Shown: positions 50,208-58,300, counted from the stretch's first letter. The stretch is DNA of 64,000 nucleotides from Intestinimonas massiliensis (ex Afouda et al. 2020) (GCF_900626285.1 NZ_LR131148.1:407877-471876); one strand, 5' to 3'. Numbers and translations are program-made. Notes: generated by a model not told the origin, from the sequence alone.

Positions 50208-51452
50208 ATGGGATCGAAACAGAAAAAGCGGATCTCCCAGGCTATGCTGTTCATTCTGCTCTTTGGTGTTGTCAGTCTGTTTTCCGATGTGACCCACGAG
50301 GGCGCCGACAGCATCCGGGGGGTGTACCTCTCCCTGCTGGGGGCGTCGGCCGGTGTGATCGGCTTTGTGTCCGGCCTGGGGGAACTGATCGGCTATTCCA
50401 TGCGCTATGTGTTCGGTAAGCTGACCGACAAGACCAGGCGTTACTGGCCCATGACCATTCTGGGCTATGTGCTGGACATCGTGGCGGTGCCTGCCCTGGC
50501 GCTGGTGGGGAAGTACGGCTGGGTGTGGGCCTGCGGACTGCTGGTGATCCAGCGGATGGGCAAGGCCATCAAAAAGCCGGCCAAGGATACCATTCTCTCC
50601 TTTGCCGCCTCCCAGGAGGGTATCGGCAAAAGCTTCGGTATCCAGGAACTGCTGGACCAGATCGGCGCCTTTCTGGGGCCGGTCCTCATGTATCTGGTGC
50701 TGCTGTTCCGGACGGAGGGAACGGTGTTTGACGCCTATTCCACCGCCTTTGCGGTGCTGGCCATCCCGGGCGCCATTACCCTGGTGCTGCTGTTCGTGAC
50801 CAAGCGCAAGTTCCCCAATCCGGAGAATTTTGAGCCGGAGCCCAAGCAGAGCGCCCCCTTCCGTATGAAAAAGGAGTTTGTCCTGTATATCGGGGGGATC
50901 AGTCTGTTTGCCTTCGGCTTCATCGACTACTCCATTGTCATCATGCATGTGTCCCGCACGTACACCTCCCTGGCGGCCGGCCTGGCCGAGACCGGCTCAC
51001 TGGTGAGCAGCGGCACTCTTCCGCTGCTGTACGCCGGTGCCATGCTGGTGGACGCGGTGGCCGCCCTGGTCTTTGGAGCCATTTATGACAAAAAGGGCGT
51101 GGCCGCCCTGGTGCTGTCCACGCTGCTCTCCGCTCCGTTCCCCATCCTGATCTTTGCCGGCCGCTCGGTTCCCGCCGTGCTGCTGGGGATCGCCCTGTGG
51201 GGGGTGGGTATGGGCGCCCAGGAATCCATCCTGAAGGCGGCGGTCACCAGTATGGTGCCCAAGGACAGCCGGGCCACCGGCTACGGGATGTTCGAGTGTT
51301 CCTTCGGCATCTTCTGGTTTTTGGGCAGCTGGCTGCTGGGTGTGCTGTACGACGTCAGTATTCCCGTCATGGTGGGCATCTCAGTTGCGGCCCAGCTGGC
51401 TGCCATCCCCCTTTATCTCTGCTCTGCCAGGGCCGGACGGAAACAGAAGTAA
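50208..51452 (+). CDS. MFS transporter, 414 aa
   Basis: Twelve membrane helices in two halves. It starts MGSKQKKRISQAMLFILLFG, with an MFS motif around FGKLTDKTRR after helix 2. Other stretches are GVVSLFSDVTHEGADSIRG and LFAFGFIDYSIVIMHVSRT. The family resembles uncharacterised MFS exporters often found with MarR. The start lies three bases after the MarR stop. The substrate is unknown; drug or metabolite export is inferred from the partner. Confidence 0.9.
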   Translation: MGSKQKKRISQAMLFILLFGVVSLFSDVTHEGADSIRGVYLSLLGASAGVIGFVSGLGELIGYSMRYVFGKLTDKTRRYWPMTILGYVLDIVAVPALALVGKYGWVWACGLLVIQRMGKAIKKPAKDTILSFAASQEGIGKSFGIQELLDQIGAFLGPVLMYLVLLFRTEGTVFDAYSTAFAVLAIPGAITLVLLFVTKRKFPNPENFEPEPKQSAPFRMKKEFVLYIGGISLFAFGFIDYSIVIMHVSRTYTSLAAGLAETGSLVSSGTLPLLYAGAMLVDAVAALVFGAIYDKKGVAALVLSTLLSAPFPILIFAGRSVPAVLLGIALWGVGMGAQESILKAAVTSMVPKDSRATGYGMFECSFGIFWFLGSWLLGVLYDVSIPVMVGISVAAQLAAIPLYLCSARAGRKQK

Positions 51453-51456
51453 ATAG

Positions 51457-51502
51457 AATCAAAGAGCCGGGCAATGGGAACATTTGCCCGGCTCTTTGAT
51501 TC
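51457..51502 (+). terminator. long hairpin after the MFS gene
   Basis: AATCAAAGAGCCGGGCAA / TTGCCCGGCTCTTTGATT, 18 perfect base pairs. There is no separate T-run after it, so termination depends on the stem. Confidence 0.7.
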
Positions 51503-51535
51503 ACAAAGTGTTTACAATTACGTCCGGAAATCCCC

Positions 51536-51592
51536 TTGACTTCCCGGGGCATCCGTCGTATCATATCACACGCACAAAAGATAACAATGTTA
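51536..51592 (+). promoter_or_regulatory. promoter and operator of the marR-ABC exporter unit
   Basis: TTGACT at 51536-51541, 17-base spacer, TATCAT at 51559-51564. The palindrome TAACA-A-TGTTA at 51582-51592 lies in the start region of transcription, a likely MarR site. Confidence 0.75.
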
Positions 51593-51612
51593 AGAATTAA
51601 GGCGGTGATGAA

Positions 51613-52071
51613 ATGGAAGAGAATCTGATGCCTCAGCTCAGTCAGGCGCTGCGGCGGCTGGTCAATACCTGTCACAGCCTGCCCACAGGCGGGCTGCCCA
51701 TGGGGGAGTTCCTGATGCTTCAGCTCATCCGCCACCGGCGGGAGGAGCAGCCGGAGGCCAAGGGTGTCTACGTCTCTGAGCTGACCCGGTGCATCCATGT
51801 CTCTTCACCGGCGGTGTCCCGTACCCTCCGGCGGTTGGAGGAGAAGGGTCTGGCGGAGCGCCGGACCGACCCCGGGGACCGACGTACCACCTTTGTGGTG
51901 TTGACGGAAGAAGGAGAAGCGCTGCTGGCCCTGTGCAGGGAGCAGACTGGCGAGCTGGCCCGGCGGGTGGAGGCTCGGATGGGCGCCGATGAGCTGCGGG
52001 CCCTGGTGACTCAGCTGAACCGATTGAGCCAGGCCGTGCAGGAGGAGCAGAGCAAGATTTCTGTAGAATAA
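51613..52071 (+). CDS. MarR family regulator, 152 aa
   Basis: Winged-helix domain: YVSELTRCIHVSSPAVSRTLRR is the recognition helix part, and ERRTDPGDRRTTFVVLTEEG the typical wing. The ATG follows GGCGGTGA. It is 12 bases before the heterodimeric ABC exporter genes and very likely represses them, as in LmrR or similar systems. Confidence 0.92.
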   Translation: MEENLMPQLSQALRRLVNTCHSLPTGGLPMGEFLMLQLIRHRREEQPEAKGVYVSELTRCIHVSSPAVSRTLRRLEEKGLAERRTDPGDRRTTFVVLTEEGEALLALCREQTGELARRVEARMGADELRALVTQLNRLSQAVQEEQSKISVE

Positions 52072-52083
52072 GGAGTAGAGGAC

Positions 52084-54243
52084 ATGCTGAATATCCTGAG
52101 GTATTTGAAACGGCATGGCGGCATGGTGGTGCTGATCCTGGCGCTGCTGTGCGTGCAGGCCTACTGTGATCTGACGCTGCCCCGGTACACGTCGGATATT
52201 GTGGATGTGGGCATCCAGCAGAGCGGCGTGGAGCGGGTGACTCCCGATCAGATGCGGGAGAGCACCATGGAGGCGCTGACCCTGTTTTTGAGCGATGAGG
52301 ACGAGGCGGCCCTCCGGTCAGCCTACACTGCCGACGGAACCGGGGTCTATACCCTGACGGTGAAGGACAGGGATACGCTGGACCGCCTGGATGAGATGCT
52401 GGGCCTGCCCATGGTGGCCCTCTATCAGATGGAGCAGCAGGGGATGGACCCCGCCGCTCTGGTGGGACAGGCGGAGCAGATGGGCCGTGAGGCGTTCAAA
52501 GCCCAGCTCATGGAGCGGATGACGGCCATGGCCGACCAGTACGGCGCCACCGCTGAGACCATGACCGACCAGATGGCCATTCTGTTCGTCCGGCAGGAGT
52601 ATCAGGCCCTGGGGGTGGATCTGGGCGCCCTCCAGCAGAGCTATCTGCTGACCACCGGCGGTAAGATGCTGGCTCTCACCCTGCTGATGGTGGCGGCCGC
52701 CATTACGGCGGGCATGCTGGCCTCCCGGGTGGCTGCCAGCGTGGGCATGGAGCTGCGGAGCCGGGTATTCCGCAAGGTGGTATCCTTCTCCAACGCGGAG
52801 ATCGACCGGTTCTCCACCGCTTCCCTCATTACCCGGTCCACCAACGACATCCAGCAGATCCAGATGGTTGTGGTCATGCTGCTGCGGCTGGTGCTCTACG
52901 CCCCCATTATCGGCATCGGCGGCATCGTCCGGGTGGCTACCACCCGCACCGGCATGGGCTGGATCATCGCTGTGGCGGTGGGGGTGCTGCTGGCCCTCAT
53001 CGTGGTGCTGATGACGGTGGCTATGCCCAAGTTCAAGAAGATGCAGACCCTTATTGACCGGGTGAACCTGGTATCCCGGGAGATCCTCACCGGCCTGCCG
53101 GTGATCCGGGCCTTCAGCCGGGAAGAGTACGAGGAGAAGCGCTTTGACAAGGCCAACCGGGACCTGATGGGCACCCAGCTGTTCACCAACCGCACCATGT
53201 CCATGATGATGCCTGTGATGATGCTGGTCATGAACGGAATTTCCGTGCTCATCGTGTGGGCGGGCGCCCACGGGGTGGACCTGGGTACCATGCAGGTGGG
53301 CGACATGATCGCCTTTATCACCTACACCATGCAGATCGTCATGGCCTTTCTGATGATCTCGGTGGTGTCCATCATGCTGCCCCGGGCGGGGGTGTCCGCC
53401 AAGCGCATCCAGGAGGTGCTGGATACCAGGGTGACCATCCACGACCCGGAGCCCGGCAAGAACCGGGACGAGAGCAAGAAAGAGTGGCGGGGCGAAGTGT
53501 GCTTTGAGGACGTGTCCTTCCGCTACCCCGACGCTCAGGCCGATGTGCTGGAGCACATCTCCTTTACCGCGAAGCCAGGGGAGACCACCGCTATCATCGG
53601 CTCCACCGGCAGCGGCAAATCCACGCTGCTCAACCTGATTCCCCGGTTCTTTGACGTGAGCTACGGCCGCATCACCATCGACGGGGTGGACATCCGGAAC
53701 CTGTCCCTCCACAAGCTCCACAGCCTGCTGGGGTATGTGCCCCAGAAGGGAGTGCTCTTCTCGGGCACCATCGAGAGCAACCTGAAATTCGGCGGGGCGG
53801 ACATCACGGATGAAGCCATGCGCCAGGCGGCGTCCATCGCCCAGGCCGACGACTTCATCGATGCCAAACCGGAGGGCTATCAGTCCCCCATCGCCCAGGG
53901 GGGTACCAACGTGTCCGGCGGCCAGAAGCAGCGGCTGTCCATTGCCCGGGCGGTGGCAAAGAACCCCAAGGTCTACCTGTTTGACGATTCCTTCTCCGCC
54001 CTGGACTACAAGACCGACGCGGCTCTGCGCCGTGCCCTCAGTGAGCAGGTGAAGGATGCCGCCGTTATCATCGTGGCCCAGCGCATCTCCACCATCCTCC
54101 ACGCCCAGCAGATCATCGTGCTGGACGAGGGCAGGGTGGCGGGCATCGGCACCCATGAGGAGCTGATGGCCACCTGTCCCACCTATCAGGAGATCGCCAG
54201 AAGCCAGCTTTCAGAAGCGGAATTGGGAGGTGTAGGCGCATGA
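52084..54243 (+). CDS. ABC exporter half-transporter with degenerate ATPase site, 719 aa
   Basis: Type IV exporter half: membrane domain (about 1-460) and ATPase domain (about 470-700). A large extracytoplasmic insert (about residues 35-195, mostly helical) lies between the first and second membrane helices. Walker A GSTGSGKST is at 506-514 and the signature VSGGQ at 610-614. Walker B reads VYLFDDSFSALD, where the catalytic Glu is replaced by Asp635. The partner gene overlaps by 4 bases (ATGA). This is the inactive-site half of a heterodimer. Confidence 0.95.
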   Translation: MLNILRYLKRHGGMVVLILALLCVQAYCDLTLPRYTSDIVDVGIQQSGVERVTPDQMRESTMEALTLFLSDEDEAALRSAYTADGTGVYTLTVKDRDTLDRLDEMLGLPMVALYQMEQQGMDPAALVGQAEQMGREAFKAQLMERMTAMADQYGATAETMTDQMAILFVRQEYQALGVDLGALQQSYLLTTGGKMLALTLLMVAAAITAGMLASRVAASVGMELRSRVFRKVVSFSNAEIDRFSTASLITRSTNDIQQIQMVVVMLLRLVLYAPIIGIGGIVRVATTRTGMGWIIAVAVGVLLALIVVLMTVAMPKFKKMQTLIDRVNLVSREILTGLPVIRAFSREEYEEKRFDKANRDLMGTQLFTNRTMSMMMPVMMLVMNGISVLIVWAGAHGVDLGTMQVGDMIAFITYTMQIVMAFLMISVVSIMLPRAGVSAKRIQEVLDTRVTIHDPEPGKNRDESKKEWRGEVCFEDVSFRYPDAQADVLEHISFTAKPGETTAIIGSTGSGKSTLLNLIPRFFDVSYGRITIDGVDIRNLSLHKLHSLLGYVPQKGVLFSGTIESNLKFGGADITDEAMRQAASIAQADDFIDAKPEGYQSPIAQGGTNVSGGQKQRLSIARAVAKNPKVYLFDDSFSALDYKTDAALRRALSEQVKDAAVIIVAQRISTILHAQQIIVLDEGRVAGIGTHEELMATCPTYQEIARSQLSEAELGGVGA

Positions 54244-56090
54244 GTGAGCATCAGACCGCGCCCCGTCCCCGGGGCCCCATGGGTCACCGCGGCCCGGGGG
54301 TGCCCGGTGAAAAGGCAAAAGATTTCAAGGGTACCGTAAAGAAGCTGCTGTCCCACATGGGGACCTTCAAGCTCCAGCTGGCCCTGGTGGGCATCTTCGC
54401 CGTTTGCTCCACCATCTTCAATATCGTAGGCCCCAAGGTGCTCTCCCAGGCCACCACCGAGATCTTCACCGGCCTGGTGACCAAGGTACAGGGAGCCGGG
54501 GGCATCGACTTCGGCAAGATCGGCCGGATCCTGGTCATCCTGCTGGTGCTTTATCTGATCAGTGCCGGTTTCTCCCTGCTCCAGGGCTGGATCATGAGCG
54601 GGGTCACCCAGAAGACCTGCTACGGCCTGCGGCGGGATATCTCGGAAAAGATCCACCGGATGCCCATGAAGTACTTTGAATCCCGCACGGTAGGCGAGGT
54701 GCTCTCCCGCATCACCAACGACGTGGATACCCTGGGCCAGAGCCTGAACCAGTCGGTGACCACCCTCATCACCTCGGTGACCACCCTCATCGGCGTGCTG
54801 GTGATGATGCTCACCATCTCCCCGCTGATGACCCTGATCGCCCTGGTGATCCTGCCGGTGTCGGCGGCTCTGGTGATGCTGGTGGTGAAGCACAGCCAGA
54901 AATACTTTGTGGCCCAGCAGAAGTACCTGGGCAAGATCAACGGCCAGGTGGAGGAGACCTACTCCGGCCACAGTGTGGTGCGGGCCTTCAACCGGGAGGA
55001 GGAAGTGGTCCGGGAGTTTGACCAGACTAACGCCGTCCTCTTCAAGTCCGCCTGGCTGAGCCAGTTCCTCTCCGGCATGATGCAGCCCATCATGACCTTC
55101 GTAGGCAATCTGGGCTATGTGGCGGTGGCGGTGGCCGGCTCCATGCTGGCGGTGGCCGGAGCCATCACCGTGGGCGATATCCAGGCCTTTATCCAGTACC
55201 TGCGGCAGTTCACCCAGCCGGTGACCCAGATCGCCCAGGTGTCCAATATGCTCCAGTCCATGGCCGCCGCCGCTGAGCGGGTGTTCGAGTTCCTGGCCGA
55301 GGAGGAGGAGGACCAGACCGATTCCTGCCCGGTGCCCGCCGATCAGCTCACCGGCGCGGTGGAGTTTGACCATGTGAAGTTCGGCTACGTGCCGGAAAAG
55401 ACCATCATCCACGATTTCTCCGCCAAGGTAAAGCCGGGCCAGACAGTGGCCATCGTGGGTCCCACCGGCGCGGGCAAGACCACCATGGTCAAGCTGCTCA
55501 TGCGGTTCTACGACGTGGACGGCGGGGCTATCCGGGTGGATGGCCACGATGTGCGGGAGTTCAACCGCACCAAGCTGCGGGAGGCTTTTGGCATGGTGCT
55601 CCAGGATACCTGGCTGTTCAAGGGCACCATCATGGAAAACATCCGCTACGGCCGCCTGGACGCCACCGATGAGGAGGTGATCGCCGCCGCCAAGGCGGCC
55701 CATGTCCACCATTTCATCCAGACCCTCCCCGGCGGTTACCAGATGGAGCTGAACGAGGATGCCTCCAACGTGTCCCAGGGGCAGAAGCAGCTGCTCACCA
55801 TCGCCAGAGCCATCCTGGCGGACAACCGGATCCTGATCCTGGACGAGGCCACCTCCTCGGTGGATACCCGGACCGAACACCTGATCCAGGCCGCCATGAA
55901 CAACCTGATGAAGGGGCGTACCTCCTTTGTGATCGCGCACCGGCTGTCCACCATCAAGGAGGCTGACCTGATTCTGGTGATGAAGGACGGCGACATCATA
56001 GAGCAGGGCACCCATCGGGAGCTGCTGGACAAGGGCGGCTTCTATGCCGGCCTGTACAACGCGCAGTTTGAAGAAGGCGAAGCCTCATAA
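54240..56090 (+). CDS. ABC exporter half-transporter with canonical Walker B, 616 aa
   Basis: Second half of the heterodimer: six membrane helices (about 35-345) and ATPase domain. Walker A GPTGAGKTT is at 407-415. The signature is changed to VSQGQ (residues 511-515) while Walker B ILILDEATSSVD keeps Glu536. Combined with the partner, one composite site has normal Walker B and LSGGQ-like signature, and the other has the Asp635 Walker B and the VSQGQ signature. The N-terminus is Pro/Gly-rich. Confidence 0.95.
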   Translation: MSEHQTAPRPRGPMGHRGPGVPGEKAKDFKGTVKKLLSHMGTFKLQLALVGIFAVCSTIFNIVGPKVLSQATTEIFTGLVTKVQGAGGIDFGKIGRILVILLVLYLISAGFSLLQGWIMSGVTQKTCYGLRRDISEKIHRMPMKYFESRTVGEVLSRITNDVDTLGQSLNQSVTTLITSVTTLIGVLVMMLTISPLMTLIALVILPVSAALVMLVVKHSQKYFVAQQKYLGKINGQVEETYSGHSVVRAFNREEEVVREFDQTNAVLFKSAWLSQFLSGMMQPIMTFVGNLGYVAVAVAGSMLAVAGAITVGDIQAFIQYLRQFTQPVTQIAQVSNMLQSMAAAAERVFEFLAEEEEDQTDSCPVPADQLTGAVEFDHVKFGYVPEKTIIHDFSAKVKPGQTVAIVGPTGAGKTTMVKLLMRFYDVDGGAIRVDGHDVREFNRTKLREAFGMVLQDTWLFKGTIMENIRYGRLDATDEEVIAAAKAAHVHHFIQTLPGGYQMELNEDASNVSQGQKQLLTIARAILADNRILILDEATSSVDTRTEHLIQAAMNNLMKGRTSFVIAHRLSTIKEADLILVMKDGDIIEQGTHRELLDKGGFYAGLYNAQFEEGEAS

Positions 56091-56110
56091 AGAAGCGGGA
56101 ACAGGATGCA

Positions 56111-56146
56111 AACGGGCCGCGGGGAAATTCCCCGCGGCCCGTTTTC
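56111..56146 (+). terminator. terminator of the ABC exporter operon
   Basis: AACGGGCCGCGGGGAA / TTCCCCGCGGCCCGTT, continuing to TTTC; the IS200 element begins shortly after. Confidence 0.9.
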
Positions 56147-56176
56147 GCGTTGTTACCGCTTCAGCGCAACGACAAC

Positions 56177-56193
56177 CCCCAGCTATGCTGGGG
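56177..56193 (+). repeat. left-end hairpin of IS200 copy 1
   Basis: CCCCAGC / GCTGGGG with TAT loop; subterminal hairpin of the type recognised by TnpA. Confidence 0.8.
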
Positions 56194-56216
56194 AGAGTAA
56201 AAAGAATTATATAGTG

Positions 56217-56285
56217 AAAAAACCTTCTGGTAGAATGGAAGTTGCGGTCGGCCAACTGCAACACCAAAGAACCAGGAGGTTTTTT
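56217..56285 (+). promoter_or_regulatory. long-range hairpin hiding the tnpA ribosome site
   Basis: AAAAAACCTTCTGGT (56217-56231) pairs with ACCAGGAGGTTTTTT (56271-56285), 15 pairs with one G-U, enclosing the AGGAGG of tnpA. A known control in IS200 elements that keeps transposase low. Confidence 0.8.
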
Positions 56286-56287
56286 CG

Positions 56288-56764
56288 ATGAAAGAAAAAG
56301 ATATAGGGAGTTTGCAACATACGACATGGAGATGTCAATACCATATCGTATTCGCGCCCAAATATAGACGGCTAGCGATATATGGACAAATCAAGAAGGA
56401 TATCGGACAAATTCTGCGGAAATTGTGTGAGCAAAAAGGTGTGGAAATTATAGAAGCAGAAGCGTGTCCGGATCATATTCACATGCTAATCAGCATACCG
56501 CCCAGGTACAGTGTATCACAAATCATGGGGTATCTCAAAGGGAAAAGCAGTCTCATGATATTCGACCGGCATGCGAATTTAAAATACAAGTACGGAGACC
56601 GGCATTTCTGGGCAAGAGGGTATTATGTGGATACAGTGGGGCGCAATAAGAAGCAGATACAGGAGTACATCCGGCATCAATTAGAGGAGGACCGGATTGC
56701 AGACCAGATCAGCATCAAGGAATTTATCGACCCGTTTACGGGTAGCAAGAATCCCAAGGCATAA
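56288..56764 (+). CDS. tnpA: IS200-type transposase TnpA (HUH/Y1), 158 aa
   Basis: Single-strand DNA transposase. The HUH motif is in CPDHIHMLISIPP (His-Ile-His, near residues 62-64). The nucleophilic Tyr is in RGYYVDTVGRNKKQIQEY. The N-terminus SLQHTTWRCQYHIVFAPKYR is typical, and the length is complete. Start ATG lies three bases after the sequestered AGGAGG-TTTTTTCG region. It should be active unless silenced by the leader hairpin. Confidence 0.96.
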   Translation: MKEKDIGSLQHTTWRCQYHIVFAPKYRRLAIYGQIKKDIGQILRKLCEQKGVEIIEAEACPDHIHMLISIPPRYSVSQIMGYLKGKSSLMIFDRHANLKYKYGDRHFWARGYYVDTVGRNKKQIQEYIRHQLEEDRIADQISIKEFIDPFTGSKNPKA

Positions 56765-56770
56765 AAATAG

Positions 56771-56892
56771 CCCCTTCAGGGGCCGGCCATGAGTCAGCAA
56801 TGCAGTTGGCCGACCCATTCGCGGCCCCTTTAGGGGCGTTGTCCGTATTGTGCCCTTCTAGGGCTTACTCAAGCCCCCGGCTTAGCCGGGGG
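56771..56892 (+). ncRNA. hairpin array between tnpA and the right IS end (candidate structured RNA)
   Basis: Five stems in 120 bases: CCCCTTCAGGGG (56771-56782); CGGCCA/TGGCCG around a 17-base loop (56784-56812); GCCCCTTTAGGGGC (56824-56837); GCCCTTCTAGGGC (56852-56864); and the right-end hairpin (56874-56892). The density is far above the surroundings. Whether it is transcribed or acts only as DNA end structure is unknown. Confidence 0.5.
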
Positions 56893-56897
56893 TCCTG

Positions 56898-57338
56898 ACT
56901 GGTGGCACCAGTAGAAAAACAAAAAACTCCCTGATAAGGTAGAAGTGGCTTGCCGACCACACAACTGCGATAACAGGGAGGTCTTTATCGTGAAAGACAA
57001 AGACATAAGTAGTTTAGAGCATACAAGCTGGAGAGGTCAATATCACGTCGTATTTGCACCCAAATACAGCGTATCACAGATTATGGGGTATTTGAAGGGG
57101 GAGAGTAGTCTGATGATATTTGACCGGTATGCAAATCTGAAATATAAGTACGGGAATCAGCACTTTTGGGTCAGAGGATATTATGTGGATACAGTGGGAC
57201 GAAATAAAAAGCAGATCGGCATCGGATCAAATAGCAGACCAGATAGGACTGAAAGAGTTTGTTGACCCGTTTACGGGTTGCGAGAACAAGAAGGCATAAA
57301 AGGCATACGCAAGCCTCCGGCTTAGCCGGAAGTTTTGA
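56898..57338 (+). mobile_element. internally deleted IS200 derivative (copy 2)
   Basis: Begins with hairpin ACTGGTG-G-CACCAGT (56898-56912) directly at the end of copy 1. It carries a deleted tnpA and ends with hairpin TCCGGC-TTA-GCCGGA near 57309-57323 plus TTTTGACT, right at the nrdR stop codon. A related but clearly diverged IS200, not a simple duplicate of copy 1. No functional transposase, so it would need one in trans. Confidence 0.75.
56990..57299 (+). pseudogene. deleted tnpA of IS200 copy 2
   Basis: Starts with GTG (VKDKDISSLEHTSWRGQYHV), then jumps from FAPKY straight to SVSQIMGYLKGESS, so about 55 codons, including the HUH motif, are lost in frame. A second small deletion/frameshift after GRNKKQI removes part of the C-terminus; the original end (FVDPFTGCENKKA) is still readable in another frame. 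GGGAGG before the start is again paired with upstream TCCCTG. Confidence 0.85.
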
Positions 57339-57794
57339 CTATTTTTCTGCCAACAGCTTGTTCAGCTCCGCCATAAAGGTACTGATGTCCTTAAACTGAC
57401 GGTAGACGGAAGCAAAGCGGACATAGGCCACCTCATCCACGCCCTTCAAACGGTCCATCACCAGTTCGCCGATTTTGGCAGAGGGAATCTCCCGGTCCAT
57501 ATCATTCTGCAGGGTCTGCTCAATCTCGTTGGCGATGGCCTCCAGTGTGTTGAAGGAGACCGGCCGCTTTTCACAGGCCCGGATCATACCGTTGAGCAGT
57601 TTGCTTTTATCGAAGCTCTGACGGCTGCCGTCCTTTTTGATGACCATGAGAGGCAGGCTTTCCATCGTCTCATAGGTGGTGAAGCGCTTGTGGCACGCCA
57701 GACATTCCCGGCGGCGGCGGATGCTGGCGCCTTCATCTGATGGGCGGGAATCAACAACTTTGCTTTCAGGGTGGGCACAGTACGGGCATCTCAT
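57339..57794 (-). CDS. nrdR: transcriptional regulator NrdR, 151 aa
   Basis: Represses ribonucleotide reductase genes. The N-terminal zinc ribbon is MRCPYC...CLACHKRF (Cys3, 6, 31, 34), followed by the ATP-cone (VIKKDGSRQSFDKSKLLNGM to about 140). The length is normal. The ATG follows AAGGGAGG. No nrd gene is adjacent. An IS200 derivative ends exactly at its stop codon, so its natural terminator may have been lost. Confidence 0.96.
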   Translation of the reverse strand: MRCPYCAHPESKVVDSRPSDEGASIRRRRECLACHKRFTTYETMESLPLMVIKKDGSRQSFDKSKLLNGMIRACEKRPVSFNTLEAIANEIEQTLQNDMDREIPSAKIGELVMDRLKGVDEVAYVRFASVYRQFKDISTFMAELNKLLAEK

Positions 57795-57934
57795 GACGAA
57801 TTGCCTCCCTTGTGTGGATTTGATAGGATTATAACATAAAAGCGCAGGATATGGTATCCCCGCACAAGAAAAATTTCCCGTATAATTCTCAAATTTTGGG
57901 GCAGAATGAAAACGGCGAAAGCGAGGTGAGTGCC

Positions 57935-58066
57935 ATGCAGAATCAGAGCAAGGGACAGAACATGAAGTCCAGAAACCAGGACCCCAATCCTCAGACGGAG
58001 CCTCAGACCACCCAGATGCCCAATAAAAAGAAGAATCAGGGCCAGGAAAAAACCGAGCGCACCTGA
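57935..58066 (+). CDS. small hydrophilic Gln/Asn/Lys-rich protein, 43 aa
   Basis: MQNQSKGQNMKSRNQDPNPQ continues with a Gln/Thr/Pro stretch and a Lys-rich end. No hydrophobic segment and no Cys, so it is likely disordered. GCGAGGTGAG precedes the ATG, and a TATAAT lies at about 57880. Its composition resembles small acid-soluble or coat-associated spore proteins, but no family signature (such as SASP) is present. A hairpin terminator follows. Confidence 0.6.
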   Translation: MQNQSKGQNMKSRNQDPNPQTEPQTTQMPNKKKNQGQEKTERT

Positions 58067-58072
58067 CCAAAG

Positions 58073-58106
58073 GGAGAAGGATCGGAGTTCGCTCCGGTCC
58101 TTCTCC
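58073..58106 (+). terminator. terminator after the 43-aa gene
   Basis: GGAGAAGGA / TCCTTCTCC and inner CGGAG / CTCCG pairs around TTCG, followed by GTTTCC. Confidence 0.75.
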
Positions 58107-58123
58107 GTTTCCGCATGAAAAGA

Positions 58124-58152
58124 TTGACAAGGCAAGACAAGTATAGTATTAT
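58124..58152 (+). promoter_or_regulatory. promoter of tRNA-Thr
   Basis: TTGACA at 58124-58129, 17-base spacer, TATTAT at 58147-58152, 35 bases before the tRNA. Confidence 0.8.
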
Positions 58153-58186
58153 ATTACCTGCGTTCAAACTGGGCGTGTGGGAAACT

Positions 58187-58261
58187 GCTAGTGTGGCTCA
58201 GAGGTAGAGCAGCTCACTCGTAATGAGCAGGCCGTGGGTTCGATTCCCACCACTAGCTCCA
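58187..58261 (+). tRNA. tRNA-Thr (anticodon CGT), CCA encoded
   Basis: Full cloverleaf: acceptor GCTAGTG/CACTAGC, D stem GCTC/GAGC, anticodon stem GCTCA/TGAGC with loop CTCGTAA (anticodon CGT), T arm GTGGG-TTCGATT-CCCAC, then TCCA. It reads ACG codons. It has its own promoter and terminator. Confidence 0.97.
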
Positions 58262-58300
58262 GATAAGGGACATCCGGAAGGATGTCCCTTATCTTTTTAG
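58262..58300 (+). terminator. terminator of tRNA-Thr
   Basis: GATAAGGGACATCC / GGATGTCCCTTATC with GGAA loop and T5. Confidence 0.95.

Larger units (their letters stand above)
56170..56900 (+). mobile_element. IS200/IS605-family element with tnpA only (copy 1)
   Basis: Left imperfect-palindrome end CCCCAGC-TAT-GCTGGGG at 56177-56193, tnpA, a hairpin-rich stretch, and right-end hairpin CCCCCGGC-TTA-GCCGGGGG at 56874-56892 followed by TCCTGACT. The length is about 0.73 kb and no tnpB is present. There are no terminal inverted repeats or target duplications, as expected for Y1 single-strand transposons. Exact ends are estimates. Confidence 0.85.

Noticed and set aside
56170..57338. TnpB/IscB nuclease partner of the IS200 elements
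   Set aside because: No long second frame exists in or next to the elements; only tnpA and its deleted relative are present.
58187..58261. tRNA-Thr as attachment site of an integrated element
   Set aside because: No repeat of the tRNA 3' end was found further along in the window and no integrase is nearby.
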